Source of the DNA: Bryobacterales bacterium
GTDB taxonomy: Bacteria; Acidobacteriota; Terriglobia; Bryobacterales; Bryobacteraceae
Assembly (NCBI GenBank): GCA_020854055.1
Contig: JADZGD010000122.1
Span: 20,409 to 84,408, forward strand
Direction of reading: 5' to 3'
DNA length: 64,000 nucleotides
Shown here: positions 45,668 through 55,100 of the stretch, one piece after another
How positions within the stretch are numbered: the first letter of the stretch is position 1
Layout of the letters: each line of letters begins with the position of its first letter
Notes under the pieces: generated by a model
What the model was told of the DNA's origin: nothing
What the model saw: only the letters and a program-made list of their open reading frames with translations
Databases searched by the model: none
Translations under genes and position numbers: made by a program

Positions 45668-47404
45668 CTAACCTCTTATCCCCAGCTGCGTCTGCCACCT
45701 GGTTAGCGCCTCGGCGGCATTCGTGCGGAGGTGGATAAAATCGGCTACGCCAAGGTCGGTGAGCCGGGCGGCCGTATCGGACGGCAATCCGGCCACCAGC
45801 ACCGGCGTCCTGTTGCCGGCGGACTTGAGGCCCTCGATTACCGCGGAAGCGAGCGCCAGGTACTCGCCGTCGGAGCTGCACAGTACGACGGCCGCCGGGT
45901 GCATTGACAGCACCGCTTCAACGATGCCCGCCGGGGTGTCGAACGCCCGGGCATCAATGGTGAATCCGGCACATCCGAAGAAGTTGGCGATGAAGCCGGA
46001 GCGCGCCTGGCGCATCTTGAGATCGCCGGCTTCGGCCAGCAGGAACAGGGGCGGCGTCCGGTGGCGCTCTGTCCCGAGCCGGATCTCTTCGAAGACCTCG
46101 GCGCCGCGGCGGGGTCTGCCGTGAGTGACGGCGAGGTCGATCTGGTCGAGCATACGTTCGTTCGGGTTCGGATACTGGTTGGTTCCAAGCAGGACGTGCC
46201 GGCGAGAAGCGACAGCCGCTTCCCGCGCCAGGCGGGATCTTTCCACCGCCTCTCGGATGGCCTCCCGATTGACGGCGTAGCCGCCCCGCTCCTCGGTTGC
46301 CTGAAACAGCTTCCAGGCTTCGAGCGCGATCGATTCGGTCAGCTTCTCCACGTACCAGGAGCCACCGGCCGGATCGGCCACGCGGTCAAACCAGGCTTCC
46401 TGCTTGAGGATGATCTGGGCGTTGCGCGCCAGCCGCCGGCTGAACTCGCTGGCCGGGTGGCAGGTTGAGTCAAATGGCAGCACCGTAAGCGCGGCGGCGC
46501 CGCCCAGCGCGGCTGACATCGCCTCGGTGGTGGTTCGCAGAAGATTGACGTAAAGATCGTAGATCGTCTTGTTCCACCACGAAGTACGGCACCAGAATGT
46601 GCCTCTGGCCTCTTCTTGCGGCAAGCCGAAGGCAGTCAGGATGCGTGCCCAAAGCAGCCGGGCAGCGCGCAGCCGGGCGATCTCGAAGAAGTAGTTTGAA
46701 CCGGTGGGGAAAGTAAACGCCAGCGCCCGGTTCGCCCGTCCGGCGGAGATACCGCGCCCGGTCATGGCTACCAGGTATTCGACACCGGCGGAAAGCGAAT
46801 AAGCCAGCTGCTGTACCACGGTTGCGCCACGGTCGCCGAAGCGATACGCCGGAATGACGGCCGTTACAAAACCGGGACTGGCTGCGGCGAGCAGTTCGGC
46901 GGCAAACTCCGGATCGCCGTTCGGGTCATGAGCTACCGAACCGGCGGCACGGCCCGAGGCCACCGCCAGGCGGTAGAGTTCCGGGGAGCCTTCAAAGTGC
47001 AAGGCTACGTGGTCGAGTCCGGCGGTGAGCTGAGCGAATTCACCGGCGCCGCCGACGGCCGGCTCCGAAAATTGGATTTCCTCAGCGCCTTCCGCTAACG
47101 CTTTGAGCGCCAGCGAGTTCGCCTCAGCCGGGTTCGTTTTGTCAATTTGCTCGCGGATTGCCCAGCCGGCCTCGGCGCGGGAGCCGCGGACGTATGGAAA
47201 CTCGCCAGGAGCGGTCCCGAGCCAGGGGAGACCATCCGTATCTTCCGCCCGGTAGTACGGCTTGACCGTGATGCCCTCTTCGGTCCGCCAAAGCAGTTTC
47301 TTGGCGTAATCAGCGCCTTTCAAGTCCTTCTGGATCACCTGCTCCCATTGTGAAGTGGCGACCGGCGGAAACTGTTCGAACAGCTTTGTGTCTGCCATTT
47401 CCAT
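45668..47404 (-). CDS. mutA: methylmalonyl-CoA mutase small subunit
   Basis: A 578-residue partner of the mutase. It has the same barrel-plus-B12-domain layout as the large subunit, but the C-terminal domain lacks the DxHxxG cobalamin ligand, as expected for the non-catalytic subunit. The TIM-barrel resemblance is visible in WFDRVADPAGGSWYVEKLTE. Its ATG directly abuts the TGA of the epimerase gene (TGAATG). It forms a heterodimer with MutB, 3 bp downstream. Confidence 0.92.
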   Translation of the reverse strand: MEMADTKLFEQFPPVATSQWEQVIQKDLKGADYAKKLLWRTEEGITVKPYYRAEDTDGLPWLGTAPGEFPYVRGSRAEAGWAIREQIDKTNPAEANSLALKALAEGAEEIQFSEPAVGGAGEFAQLTAGLDHVALHFEGSPELYRLAVASGRAAGSVAHDPNGDPEFAAELLAAASPGFVTAVIPAYRFGDRGATVVQQLAYSLSAGVEYLVAMTGRGISAGRANRALAFTFPTGSNYFFEIARLRAARLLWARILTAFGLPQEEARGTFWCRTSWWNKTIYDLYVNLLRTTTEAMSAALGGAAALTVLPFDSTCHPASEFSRRLARNAQIILKQEAWFDRVADPAGGSWYVEKLTESIALEAWKLFQATEERGGYAVNREAIREAVERSRLAREAAVASRRHVLLGTNQYPNPNERMLDQIDLAVTHGRPRRGAEVFEEIRLGTERHRTPPLFLLAEAGDLKMRQARSGFIANFFGCAGFTIDARAFDTPAGIVEAVLSMHPAAVVLCSSDGEYLALASAVIEGLKSAGNRTPVLVAGLPSDTAARLTDLGVADFIHLRTNAAEALTRWQTQLGIRG

Positions 47405-47878
47405 TCAATCCTGGCTGGGATCCTCCACAATCTCAAAGAGCACCCCGAACGGCGTATCCTGGCGGGACTTGGGGTGGACGAAAAAGACCGTGGTGCCGCG
47501 CGAGCCTTTGCGCGGGGCCTTGTCGATCAGAGTGAAGCCGTTCGCTTTCATGTGGTCGAACGCTGCCTGGGCGCTGCGGACACGGAAGGCGACGTGAGCC
47601 ATGCCGCCGCGGCCGCCGTTTTTGTCGATCAGCTTTTGCACGGGCGACTCCGGACTGAGCGGTTCGAGAAGCTGGATCAGGTTGGGTCCGGCTCCAATCT
47701 GAAGCAGCGACTCGCGAACCTGGTCGCTCCCAAGCACCTCCTCACGATGAATTTCACGAAAACCGAGCAGCTCATAGGCCTTGACCTGCGCATCCAGTTC
47801 ACCCTGCCGGACGGCGATGGCAACGTGATCGACAAACAGGAATCCCGGCAGATCGGGGGTTGCGGCTGGTGTCTCCAT
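47405..47878 (-). CDS. mce: methylmalonyl-CoA epimerase
   Basis: A 157-residue vicinal-oxygen-chelate protein that interconverts (R)- and (S)-methylmalonyl-CoA. Metal ligands of the family are visible as the His in FVDHVAIAV, the His in GMAHVAFRV and the Glu in VLFEIVE, with the central Gln in IQLLEPL. It links the stereochemistry of the mutase product to that used by the transcarboxylase. It lies between the biotin-carrier gene (2 bp away) and mutA (0 bp), well inside the operon. Confidence 0.92.
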   Translation of the reverse strand: METPAATPDLPGFLFVDHVAIAVRQGELDAQVKAYELLGFREIHREEVLGSDQVRESLLQIGAGPNLIQLLEPLSPESPVQKLIDKNGGRGGMAHVAFRVRSAQAAFDHMKANGFTLIDKAPRKGSRGTTVFFVHPKSRQDTPFGVLFEIVEDPSQD

Positions 47879-47880
47879 AG

Positions 47881-48285
47881 CTATTCAAACTCCACAAGTA
47901 CCTGGTTGATCTGGACCGCCTCGCCGGCCGAGCCGTTAATGGCTTTGATCTTCCGCTTCACCGGCGAGGTGATATTGGTCTCCATCTTCATCGCTTCCAG
48001 TACCAGCAGCGGGTCGTTGACCTCCACCTGCTGGCCGGGCTGGGCAATCACGCGGACGATCAGGCCGGCGATGGGGCTGCGGCACACCTTATCCTCATCC
48101 TCGACAGCAGAACCGGAGGCCGGACCTGGAACACCGGCCGCGGGCAGCGGCGCAACCGGCGGGAGCGTCACCGGCGCGGTCGCGCCCCCATAATAAGTAC
48201 CCGGAGGCCCGGTTTGGCGGTCGTCTTCGGTCACCTCCACTTCCACTTCGTAGGCTTTTCCGTCGATGGTGATTTTGAGCTTCAA
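47881..48285 (-). CDS. biotin carrier subunit (transcarboxylase 1.3S type)
   Basis: A 134-residue biotinyl carrier protein. I start it at a TTG at 48285, not at the longer frame, because a near-perfect AAGGAG lies 6 nt upstream and the resulting MKLKITIDGKAYEVEVEV matches the Propionibacterium 1.3S subunit start. A Pro/Ala/Gly-rich linker (about 30-65) leads to the biotinyl domain with the acceptor lysine K100 in the EAMKMET motif. The swinging biotin carries CO2 between the 12S and 5S subunits. No biotin carboxylase gene lies in the operon, consistent with ATP-independent transcarboxylation. Confidence 0.9.
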   Translation of the reverse strand: MKLKITIDGKAYEVEVEVTEDDRQTGPPGTYYGGATAPVTLPPVAPLPAAGVPGPASGSAVEDEDKVCRSPIAGLIVRVIAQPGQQVEVNDPLLVLEAMKMETNITSPVKRKIKAINGSAGEAVQINQVLVEFE

Positions 48286-48298
48286 ACTCGACTCCTTC

Positions 48299-48634
48299 CT
48301 AGGCGCGGCGCTGCAGGTTGTGAGAGCCCTGCACATAGACGCGGCCTTGTTGGGCCCAGGCGCTGCCGCCCAGGGTGGACACGCGGCGGATGCCGCGAAT
48401 TCTGGCCTTCTTGCCGAAAAATGCCGCGACGGCGGCGGTGATCACCGGCAACACGTCAACCGGAATCTCGTCCGGAGGCGGTTCGATCGTTGCCGGCGGT
48501 GGGGCGGCCGGCGCCTCGTGCAGGGCAATCCCCTCCCGCAGTCCGCCCAGTTCACGCCGGATTGCCCGGCGGGCGCCAGCCGAGCCGGCAACCCAACCGG
48601 CGGCGATCCCAATCGCTATCCAGAGGAAATTCAT
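48299..48634 (-). CDS. small membrane-anchored subunit, OadG/MmdD-like
   Basis: A 111-residue protein with an N-terminal transmembrane helix (FLWIAIGIAAGWVAGSAG), a Pro/Ala-rich linker and a compact C-terminal segment. That segment's pattern (VLPVITAAVAAFFGKKARIRGIRR, then AWAQQGRVYVQGSHNL) resembles the gamma/delta small subunits of sodium-pumping oxaloacetate and methylmalonyl-CoA decarboxylases. Its place between the carboxyltransferase and biotin-carrier genes is the mmdA-mmdD-mmdC order. A Shine-Dalgarno overlaps the stop of the upstream gene. It may tether or stabilise the carboxyltransferase complex at the membrane. The homology is judged by eye only. Confidence 0.55.
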   Translation of the reverse strand: MNFLWIAIGIAAGWVAGSAGARRAIRRELGGLREGIALHEAPAAPPPATIEPPPDEIPVDVLPVITAAVAAFFGKKARIRGIRRVSTLGGSAWAQQGRVYVQGSHNLQRRA

Positions 48635-48645
48635 CGGGTTGTCTC

Positions 48646-50190
48646 CTAGAGCGGAATCAATCCGTGCTTTTTCGGAGGACGCAGTTCCCGCTTTGTATGC
48701 AGGATTTCCAGCGCAGCGGCGACATGACGGCGCGTTTCGGCCGGTTCGATGATGTCGTCCACCAGGCGGCGCGCTCCGGCGACGTAAGGGGTGGCAAAGG
48801 TCTTCCGGTAGAGGTCGATCAATTCCTTGCGCTTGGCGCCTTTGTCGGCTGCCTCGTTGATCTCCTTGCGAAAGACGATCTCAGCCGCTCCCTCGGCGCC
48901 CATCACCGCCACTTCGGCGGTGGGCCAGGCAACCACGCGATCGGCGCCCAGATCCTTGGCGCACATGGCGATATAGGCGCCGCCATAGGCTTTGCGGACA
49001 ATCACGGTGATCTTGGGAACGGTGGCGGCCGAGTAGGCAAACAGCATCTTGGCGCCATGGCGGATGATGCCGCCGTATTCCTGCTGCACGCCGGGCATGA
49101 AGCCGGGCACGTCAACAAAAGTCAGCAGCGGGATATTGAAGGCGTTGCAGAAGCGAATGAAGCGCGAAGCCTTGTCCGACGCATTAATATCGAGCGCCCC
49201 CGCCAGGACGCTAGGCTGGTTGGCAATCACGCCGATGGTGCGGCCGGCGATGCGCCCGAAGCCGATGATGATGTTCTGGGCAAAGCTTGGCTGGATTTCC
49301 AGGAAATCGCCGCGGTCGAGCGCGCGCACAATCACATCGCGTATATCGTAGGCGGCTTTGGGGTCGTCAGGAACGATACCGTTCAGCTCCGGTACGCTCT
49401 CCAGCGCCTCATCGAAGGGAATCCGGGGCGGATCCTCCAGATTGTTTGAAGGCAGAAAGCTGAGCAGCCGCCTGGCGATGTAACAGGCATCGCTGTCATT
49501 TTCGGCCACGAAGTGAACCACGCCGGAATAGCTCATTTGCGCCGCGGGGCCGCCAAGTTGTTCCGGCGTCACCACCTCACCGGTGACCTGTTTGATGACC
49601 GAAGGCCCGGTAATGAACATCTGGGCAGCCTTGGTCTGGATGATGAAATCGGTGAGCGCCGGGCTGTAAGCCGCGCCTCCGGCGCATGGACCGCAGATCA
49701 GTGAAATCTGCGGCACCGAGCCGGAGAGCATCGTGTTGGAATAAAACACCCTGGCGTAGCCCGCCAGGCTATCGATGCCCTCCTGCACGCGCGCGCCGCC
49801 CGAATCGTTAATAAAGACAAATGGCGTGCCGGTGCGCAGCGACATCTTCATCATCTCAACCACCTTGTCGCTGTGCGTTTCTCCGGCCGAGCCGCCGGCG
49901 ACGGTGAAGTCCTGGCTGGCAAGGTGGATGGAACGGCCATCAACGGTGGCGGCGCCGGTGACCACGCCATCGGCGGGAAGACTCTTGCCAGCCATCCCGA
50001 AGGAGGTAGCACGATGCTCGGCAAACAGTCCGGCCTCCTGAAAACTGCCGGGATCGGCGAGCTGGCCGATGCGCTCGCGGGCTGAAAGTTTACCGTCCTT
50101 GTGCTGCTTTTCGATACGGTCCTTGCCGCCGCCCAGGCGCAGGCGCTCCTTTTTCTTTTCCAATTCCTCGATCCGATCTTCCATTGCCAT
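48646..50190 (-). CDS. methylmalonyl-CoA carboxyltransferase 12S subunit (MmdA-type)
   Basis: A 514-residue acyl-CoA carboxyltransferase with two crotonase-fold halves. Oxyanion-hole and CoA-binding segments are visible in GPCAGGAAYSPAL and in KAYGGAYIAM, with VDVPGFMPGVQQE and GAEGAAEIVFRKEI characteristic of the propionyl/methylmalonyl-CoA group. It moves the carboxyl group from methylmalonyl-CoA to biotin. It is also the alpha-subunit type of decarboxylases and propionyl-CoA carboxylase; the neighbouring 5S gene and the absence of biotin carboxylase point to transcarboxylase use. The ATG at 50190 has GGAGG upstream. Confidence 0.93.
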   Translation of the reverse strand: MAMEDRIEELEKKKERLRLGGGKDRIEKQHKDGKLSARERIGQLADPGSFQEAGLFAEHRATSFGMAGKSLPADGVVTGAATVDGRSIHLASQDFTVAGGSAGETHSDKVVEMMKMSLRTGTPFVFINDSGGARVQEGIDSLAGYARVFYSNTMLSGSVPQISLICGPCAGGAAYSPALTDFIIQTKAAQMFITGPSVIKQVTGEVVTPEQLGGPAAQMSYSGVVHFVAENDSDACYIARRLLSFLPSNNLEDPPRIPFDEALESVPELNGIVPDDPKAAYDIRDVIVRALDRGDFLEIQPSFAQNIIIGFGRIAGRTIGVIANQPSVLAGALDINASDKASRFIRFCNAFNIPLLTFVDVPGFMPGVQQEYGGIIRHGAKMLFAYSAATVPKITVIVRKAYGGAYIAMCAKDLGADRVVAWPTAEVAVMGAEGAAEIVFRKEINEAADKGAKRKELIDLYRKTFATPYVAGARRLVDDIIEPAETRRHVAAALEILHTKRELRPPKKHGLIPL

Positions 50191-50270
50191 ATTCGTTTAT
50201 CCTCCGCTGGGCAAACCTGCAGCCCGCCGTTCAGGTCTTAGATAACGACACGTTCCGGATTAAGAATGTC

Positions 50271-51779
50271 TCAGTCCGCCGGCGCCACGGTCACTTGGTG
50301 TGATTTTCCGGCGTAAGTCACGGTGTAAGTGACCGGTTCGCTCAACTGGCCTTTGGACGCGGCCGGCTTGGCAGCGGCAGCGTCGGCCTTGACCGGCGAG
50401 GGCTCCTTGCCGGGGTTTTTTGGTCCTTGCGAGCGCGAGACGAAGAACTTGGGCGCAACCTGCGGAAACATGGCGAAGGTCAACACGTCTTCGTCGCTGC
50501 CATTGCAGCCGGGAAGGGCCAGGGCGGCGGCGCGAAGCTGCTCCCATTCGGGGTGCAGCAGGTCGGCGGGACGCTCGCTGATGGGGTGTTTCCTGGCGTG
50601 TTCGATGGCCTTCTGCATCACCTCGGGGTTCTTCAGGCCAATGGTGGCGCCGTAGTAGCCCAACATCAGGTCGGCGAACTCGCCGGTCATTACCTTGTAG
50701 CGTCCCATCAGGACGTTAAAAACAGCCTGGGTACCGACAATCTGGCTCGAAGGCGTGACCAGCGGCGGGAAGCCGGCGTCCTGGCGGACCCGCGGCACCT
50801 CTGCAAGAACTTCGCGGACCTTACCTTCGGCGCCCTGCTGCTTGAGCTGGCTCTCCATGTTGGAGATCATGCCGCCCGGGATCTGGCTTTGGAAGATCTG
50901 CGATTCGACGCCGCTGAAGTTGGTCATAAACTCGGCGTAACGCGGGCGGATCTTTTCAAAGTGCGCCTTCACGCGCAACACGCACTCCATGTCGACCCTG
51001 GTCTTGCAGCCCGTGCCTTCGAGCATCTCCATCACCGCCTCGGTCGGGTTGTGGCCGGGTCCGAGACTGAGGCTGCTGATGGCCGAATCGACCATGTCGG
51101 CGCCGGCCTCGATGGCTTTCATCAGGCTGACCAGGGTAACGCCGGTGGTGGCGTGGGTGTGGACATGAACCAGCGTGTCCCTGCCGCAGCTTTCCTTGAT
51201 CGCCTTCACCAGTTCATAGGCGGGAGCGGGCTTCAGTAGCCCGGCCATGTCCTTGATGCAGATGGAATCACAGCCCATGTCGAGCAGGCGCTCGGCCATC
51301 TCGGCAAAGCTGGCGATGTCATGAACCGGGCTGATGGTGTAGCAAATGGTGCCCTGCGCATGCTTGCCCGTCTTGCGTACCGCCTTGATGGCGGTGCGCA
51401 GGTTGCGTACGTCATTCAACGCGTCGAAGACGCGGAAGACGTCGATGCCGTTTTCCGCCGATTTTTCGACGAACCGCTCAACCACGCTGTCTTCATAGTG
51501 CCGGTAGCCGAGCAGGTTCTGGCCTCTGAGCAGCATCTGGAGGCGGGAATTGGGCATCAGCTTGCGAAAGGTTCTGAGACGTTCCCATGGGTCTTCGTTC
51601 AGAAACCGGATGCAGGAATCAAACGTTGCCCCTCCCCAGCACTCGATAGACCAGTAGCCGGCCTTGTCGAGATCCTCGCAGACCGGCACCATGTCTTCCA
51701 GCGCCATGCGAGTGGCGAGCAGGCTTTGATGAGCATCACGAAGAATGAGTTCGGTTATTTCAATGATTCGCTCTGCCAT
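50271..51779 (-). CDS. transcarboxylase 5S subunit (pyruvate/oxaloacetate half)
   Basis: A 502-residue carboxyltransferase that passes CO2 from biotin to pyruvate, giving oxaloacetate. The TIM-barrel active site is intact: D15 (LRDAHQS), the lysine expected to be carbamylated K176 (CIKDMAG) and the metal ligands H207 and H209 (VHVHTHATTG). Long stretches match the Propionibacterium 5S protein as I recall it, including QMLLRGQNLLGYRHY, and the C-terminal extension ends with a TYTVTYAGKSHQVTV segment like that of 5S. This favours transcarboxylase over plain oxaloacetate decarboxylase. It is the first gene of the operon, with GAGGA just before the ATG. Confidence 0.92.
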   Translation of the reverse strand: MAERIIEITELILRDAHQSLLATRMALEDMVPVCEDLDKAGYWSIECWGGATFDSCIRFLNEDPWERLRTFRKLMPNSRLQMLLRGQNLLGYRHYEDSVVERFVEKSAENGIDVFRVFDALNDVRNLRTAIKAVRKTGKHAQGTICYTISPVHDIASFAEMAERLLDMGCDSICIKDMAGLLKPAPAYELVKAIKESCGRDTLVHVHTHATTGVTLVSLMKAIEAGADMVDSAISSLSLGPGHNPTEAVMEMLEGTGCKTRVDMECVLRVKAHFEKIRPRYAEFMTNFSGVESQIFQSQIPGGMISNMESQLKQQGAEGKVREVLAEVPRVRQDAGFPPLVTPSSQIVGTQAVFNVLMGRYKVMTGEFADLMLGYYGATIGLKNPEVMQKAIEHARKHPISERPADLLHPEWEQLRAAALALPGCNGSDEDVLTFAMFPQVAPKFFVSRSQGPKNPGKEPSPVKADAAAAKPAASKGQLSEPVTYTVTYAGKSHQVTVAPAD

Positions 51780-52108
51780 ATATCCTCGCGATCGAAACAG
51801 CCGGCTCGGTTCGATCGGCCGTTGTCGACCGGTTCTTCCTCACTCCAGTCTAGCCGAATCAGGCAGAAATGTCCTGTTTCAGAAGCCCTCCAGAAGCCTC
51901 GAAGATGAGCCTGCTTTATTTCATCTCATTGATATTACGGTGATTAGCTTAATGCCGAATTTTTCAACATATCAGATGCGAAAGTGTTATTTTCCAAAAT
52001 TCCCCCACCTGGCCGTGAACAAGCGTTGGGCGGCTTACTTGTTTACTCCGGTTTTCGTGTGGCGAGACAGGAGATTCCACGGCAGCGCTAAGATCGGGAG
52101 ACACAACC
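51780..52108. other. divergent regulatory region of the propionate operon
   Basis: This 329-bp gene-free stretch separates the leftward propionate operon from the rightward 1082-residue gene. Its middle (about 51900-52005) is markedly AT-rich for this GC-rich DNA and should contain both promoters, but I could not pick a -10/-35 pair with confidence. Close to the operon start is an 8-bp inverted repeat (listed separately). A CAGAAGCC direct repeat occurs near 51880-51898. No tRNA or reading frame of note is present. Confidence 0.5.
51789..51817. repeat. inverted repeat immediately upstream of the propionate operon
   Basis: CGATCGAA (51789-51796) and TTCGATCG (51810-51817) form a perfect 8-bp inverted repeat with a 13-bp spacer. 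The left arm abuts the Shine-Dalgarno of the 5S gene. It could be a dimeric regulator site over the leader DNA, or an RNA hairpin that hides or presents the ribosome site and so controls the whole operon. Confidence 0.45.
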
Positions 52109-55100
52109 ATGACCTCGCGCGAACTCTCCCTCGTGATGGCGTTGGCGTTCGCCTATCCGCCCATTTCGGCAGCGGACGTTCTTGATCTGGCTCCGTTTGC
52201 CCATCCGTGTTGCGTGGGCGACCGCTGGATGGGGCAGACGCGGTTCGAGTACGGGGTGCCGCCCGGGTTACAACCGGCTTCCGGCGGACGCTGGATCTAC
52301 GGGCTCCAGTGGGCCGAAGAGCGCGATATTTCCACCGTGCTGGTCCATTTGGGGTCTCCGTTTGACAGCTCCAGCGTCCGGCTCGAATATTGGAGCGAAA
52401 ACTGGCCCCACAAACCGCCTGCGATGCCGACCATCGAAGACCCGGTGGACGATCCCTGGCAAGGCAAATGGATCGTGGCCAAGGCGCGTATCTCCTGCGA
52501 GGAGCGGGAGTGCACAATCGGTTTTTTCCCTCTGGCCGCGGACGAAAATCCGCGGGCGACCAACCTGCCGGGTGTCACCTACCGCCGGACGGTGAAATTT
52601 CGGGTGGTGTTCGCGCACAGGCCCCAGGTGGAGTCGGTGCAGGTTTTCAGCGAGACCACCGGGCGGCGGATGCAGGTGCGGGTACGCGCGCGGTACCGCG
52701 ATTTTCACGCCTACAATGGCCGGATTCTCAAGGTGACGCCGTTGGCCGGCGGTGCGGAACTGGACCTGGTGGCAACCACTCCCGCGCCGGCAGGTTCAAA
52801 CGACGTGACGGTGATCGAAGTCCGCAACGGCGACCGGTCCTTTGCATTTGCGCCGGCGGATCTGGACCGCGGGCCGATTTATGTGCGCGCGTATGACGCA
52901 TTCGTCACGCTGGCCACCGATACAGCCCGGTTTTCAACCTCGCTGGTGGACTATAAGGCGGGGATCCGGGAGCGCCTGGCGGCGGAACCGGAGCAGAGCT
53001 ACGAAAGGGCCTCGCGGGAGATTCCTCCACTCGATCCGGTACGGCGGCAGGGACGCCCGCTCTATCTGCCGCTGGCGGCCGACGCGAGCTGGCAAAAGTT
53101 CGCCCTCGCCTGGGGCGGGCATGTCTGGATCAGCAAGCGCGCAACCAAGGCGTTCGGCAACGAACTGAAGCGGCTGGCCTGGACGGGAGACCGGATTGAG
53201 TGGCGGCTGGGAACGGGCGCCACGCCGTGGTTCCGGCCGGAGGCGGAGGATTCGAGGCTGGCGGTGCTCGAAGACTATCTTCCCGTAGCGGAGGCCTCAT
53301 GGGAAAAGGACGGTCTCAAATACCGGCAGGAAGCATTTGCAACCCTGCTCTCGGGGCCCCTGGGGCCGGATGAGGCCGGACGGAGCGAACAAACTCCGGC
53401 GGTGTTGCTCATGCGGCTCCGGGTAAAGAATCCGCAACAGCGGGCGGCGGCGGCGCACTGGTGGCTGGCAGTCAACCCTGGTGGGCCGGTTGCCTGGGAG
53501 AACGGACTGCTGGTGGCCCAGGGCGATGTGCGGGCGGCCGCACAACCGCCCAGTGGGTCGCAGGCCAGGGTGGAGATGTGCGCGGACGGGGACCGGCGGC
53601 TGGCGGCGTTGCACATCGAGCGTTTGGTCCAGCCGGATGGGGAGGCGGTGGCTACGGTGGCTATCCCCTTCATTCCCGGATTAACCGGGGCCGAGAGGAA
53701 ACAACTGAAGCAACTGGATTATGACGGCGAACGCGCCCGCGTGATCGCTTACTGGAAAGGCGTTGCCAGCGGCAAGGTGCCGTTTGAGGTGCCTGAAGAG
53801 CGCTTTAACCGGTTCGCCCGGGCGGTGCTCCCGCACATGCGCATCTCGGTGACGAAGGATCCCGGTAGCGGGTTGTACATGGTTCCGGCGGCCAGTTACG
53901 ACTATCGCGTGTTCCTGAACGAAGCGGCATTCCAATCACAATTACTCGATCTGTACGGAGAACACGCGCTTTCGGCCGAATACCTGGAAACGGCGGTCAA
54001 GCTGCAGGGCTCCAAGCCGATGCCAGGCACCTACACCGGGGACCAAAAGGCGGTTTATCACGGGGCCAAGGTGGATGACGAGTACGATTACACGGCGCAC
54101 GGCTATAACCTGGATCACGGGACCATACTGTGGACGCTGGGCGAGCACTACCTGTTGACGCGCAATAAAGACTGGCTTCGCGGTGTCCTTCCGGGCATGA
54201 AACGGGCGGCTGGCTGGGTGACCGGGCAGCGGCAATTGACCAAGGCGGCCGACGGCGGCAGGAAGTGCCCGGAATACGGACTTCTGCCGGCCGGGCACCT
54301 GGAGGATAACCACGACTGGGGCCATTGGTTCGCGGTGAACGCCTATGCCAGCGCCGGGATGACCCGGCTGGCCTGGATTCTGGCTCAGATCGGCGACCCG
54401 GAAGCGGCGCGCTATGGCGCCGATGCGGCCGCTTATCGGGAAGACCTACGGCAGGCAGTGCTGCGGGCGGCGGCTCGGGCGCCGGTGATCCGGCTGCGGG
54501 ATAACACCTATGCTCCCTATGTGCCGGTTCAACCGCACCAGCGGATCCGGCTGTTTGGCCCGCTGCGCGCGGCTTTCTATTCCCGCTACCGGACCGGCAC
54601 GCTGCCTACTTACCGGCTGTCGGCCACCCGCGAAGTGCTATACGGACCGATGATCCTGCTGGACACCGGAATCTTCAACGCCCACGAACCGCTGGCCGAC
54701 TGGGTGCTGAGCGATTGGGAGGACAACGCCACCATGTCCTCCACCTTGGGAATCAACCCGCACGGGATGGTGGACGAGAAGCTGTGGTTCAGCCGGGGCG
54801 GAATGGTCTTTCAGGCGAACCTTCAGAATCCGGTCCGGACTTACCTGCGCCGGGGTGAGATTCCCGCGGCGATCCGGAATTTGTACAACGGCTTCACGGC
54901 CTGTTACTACCCCACGGTGAATGTCTTTACCGAGGAGTTCCGTCAGTGGCGGATGCCCGCCGGACCGTTCTACAAGGTTCCCGACGAGGCCAGGTTCCTG
55001 GCGCGGCTGCGTGATGCGCTGGTGATGGAGTATGACGGCCGGCTGTACCTGGCAGCGGGAACGCCGCGGCGATGGCTGGAAGCGGGGAAACGGGTTGTGG

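Noticed and set aside
47881..51779. Propionyl-CoA carboxylase operon as an alternative reading
   Set aside because: No biotin carboxylase gene is present, and the 5S-type gene with its pyruvate carboxyltransferase domain fits transcarboxylase instead.
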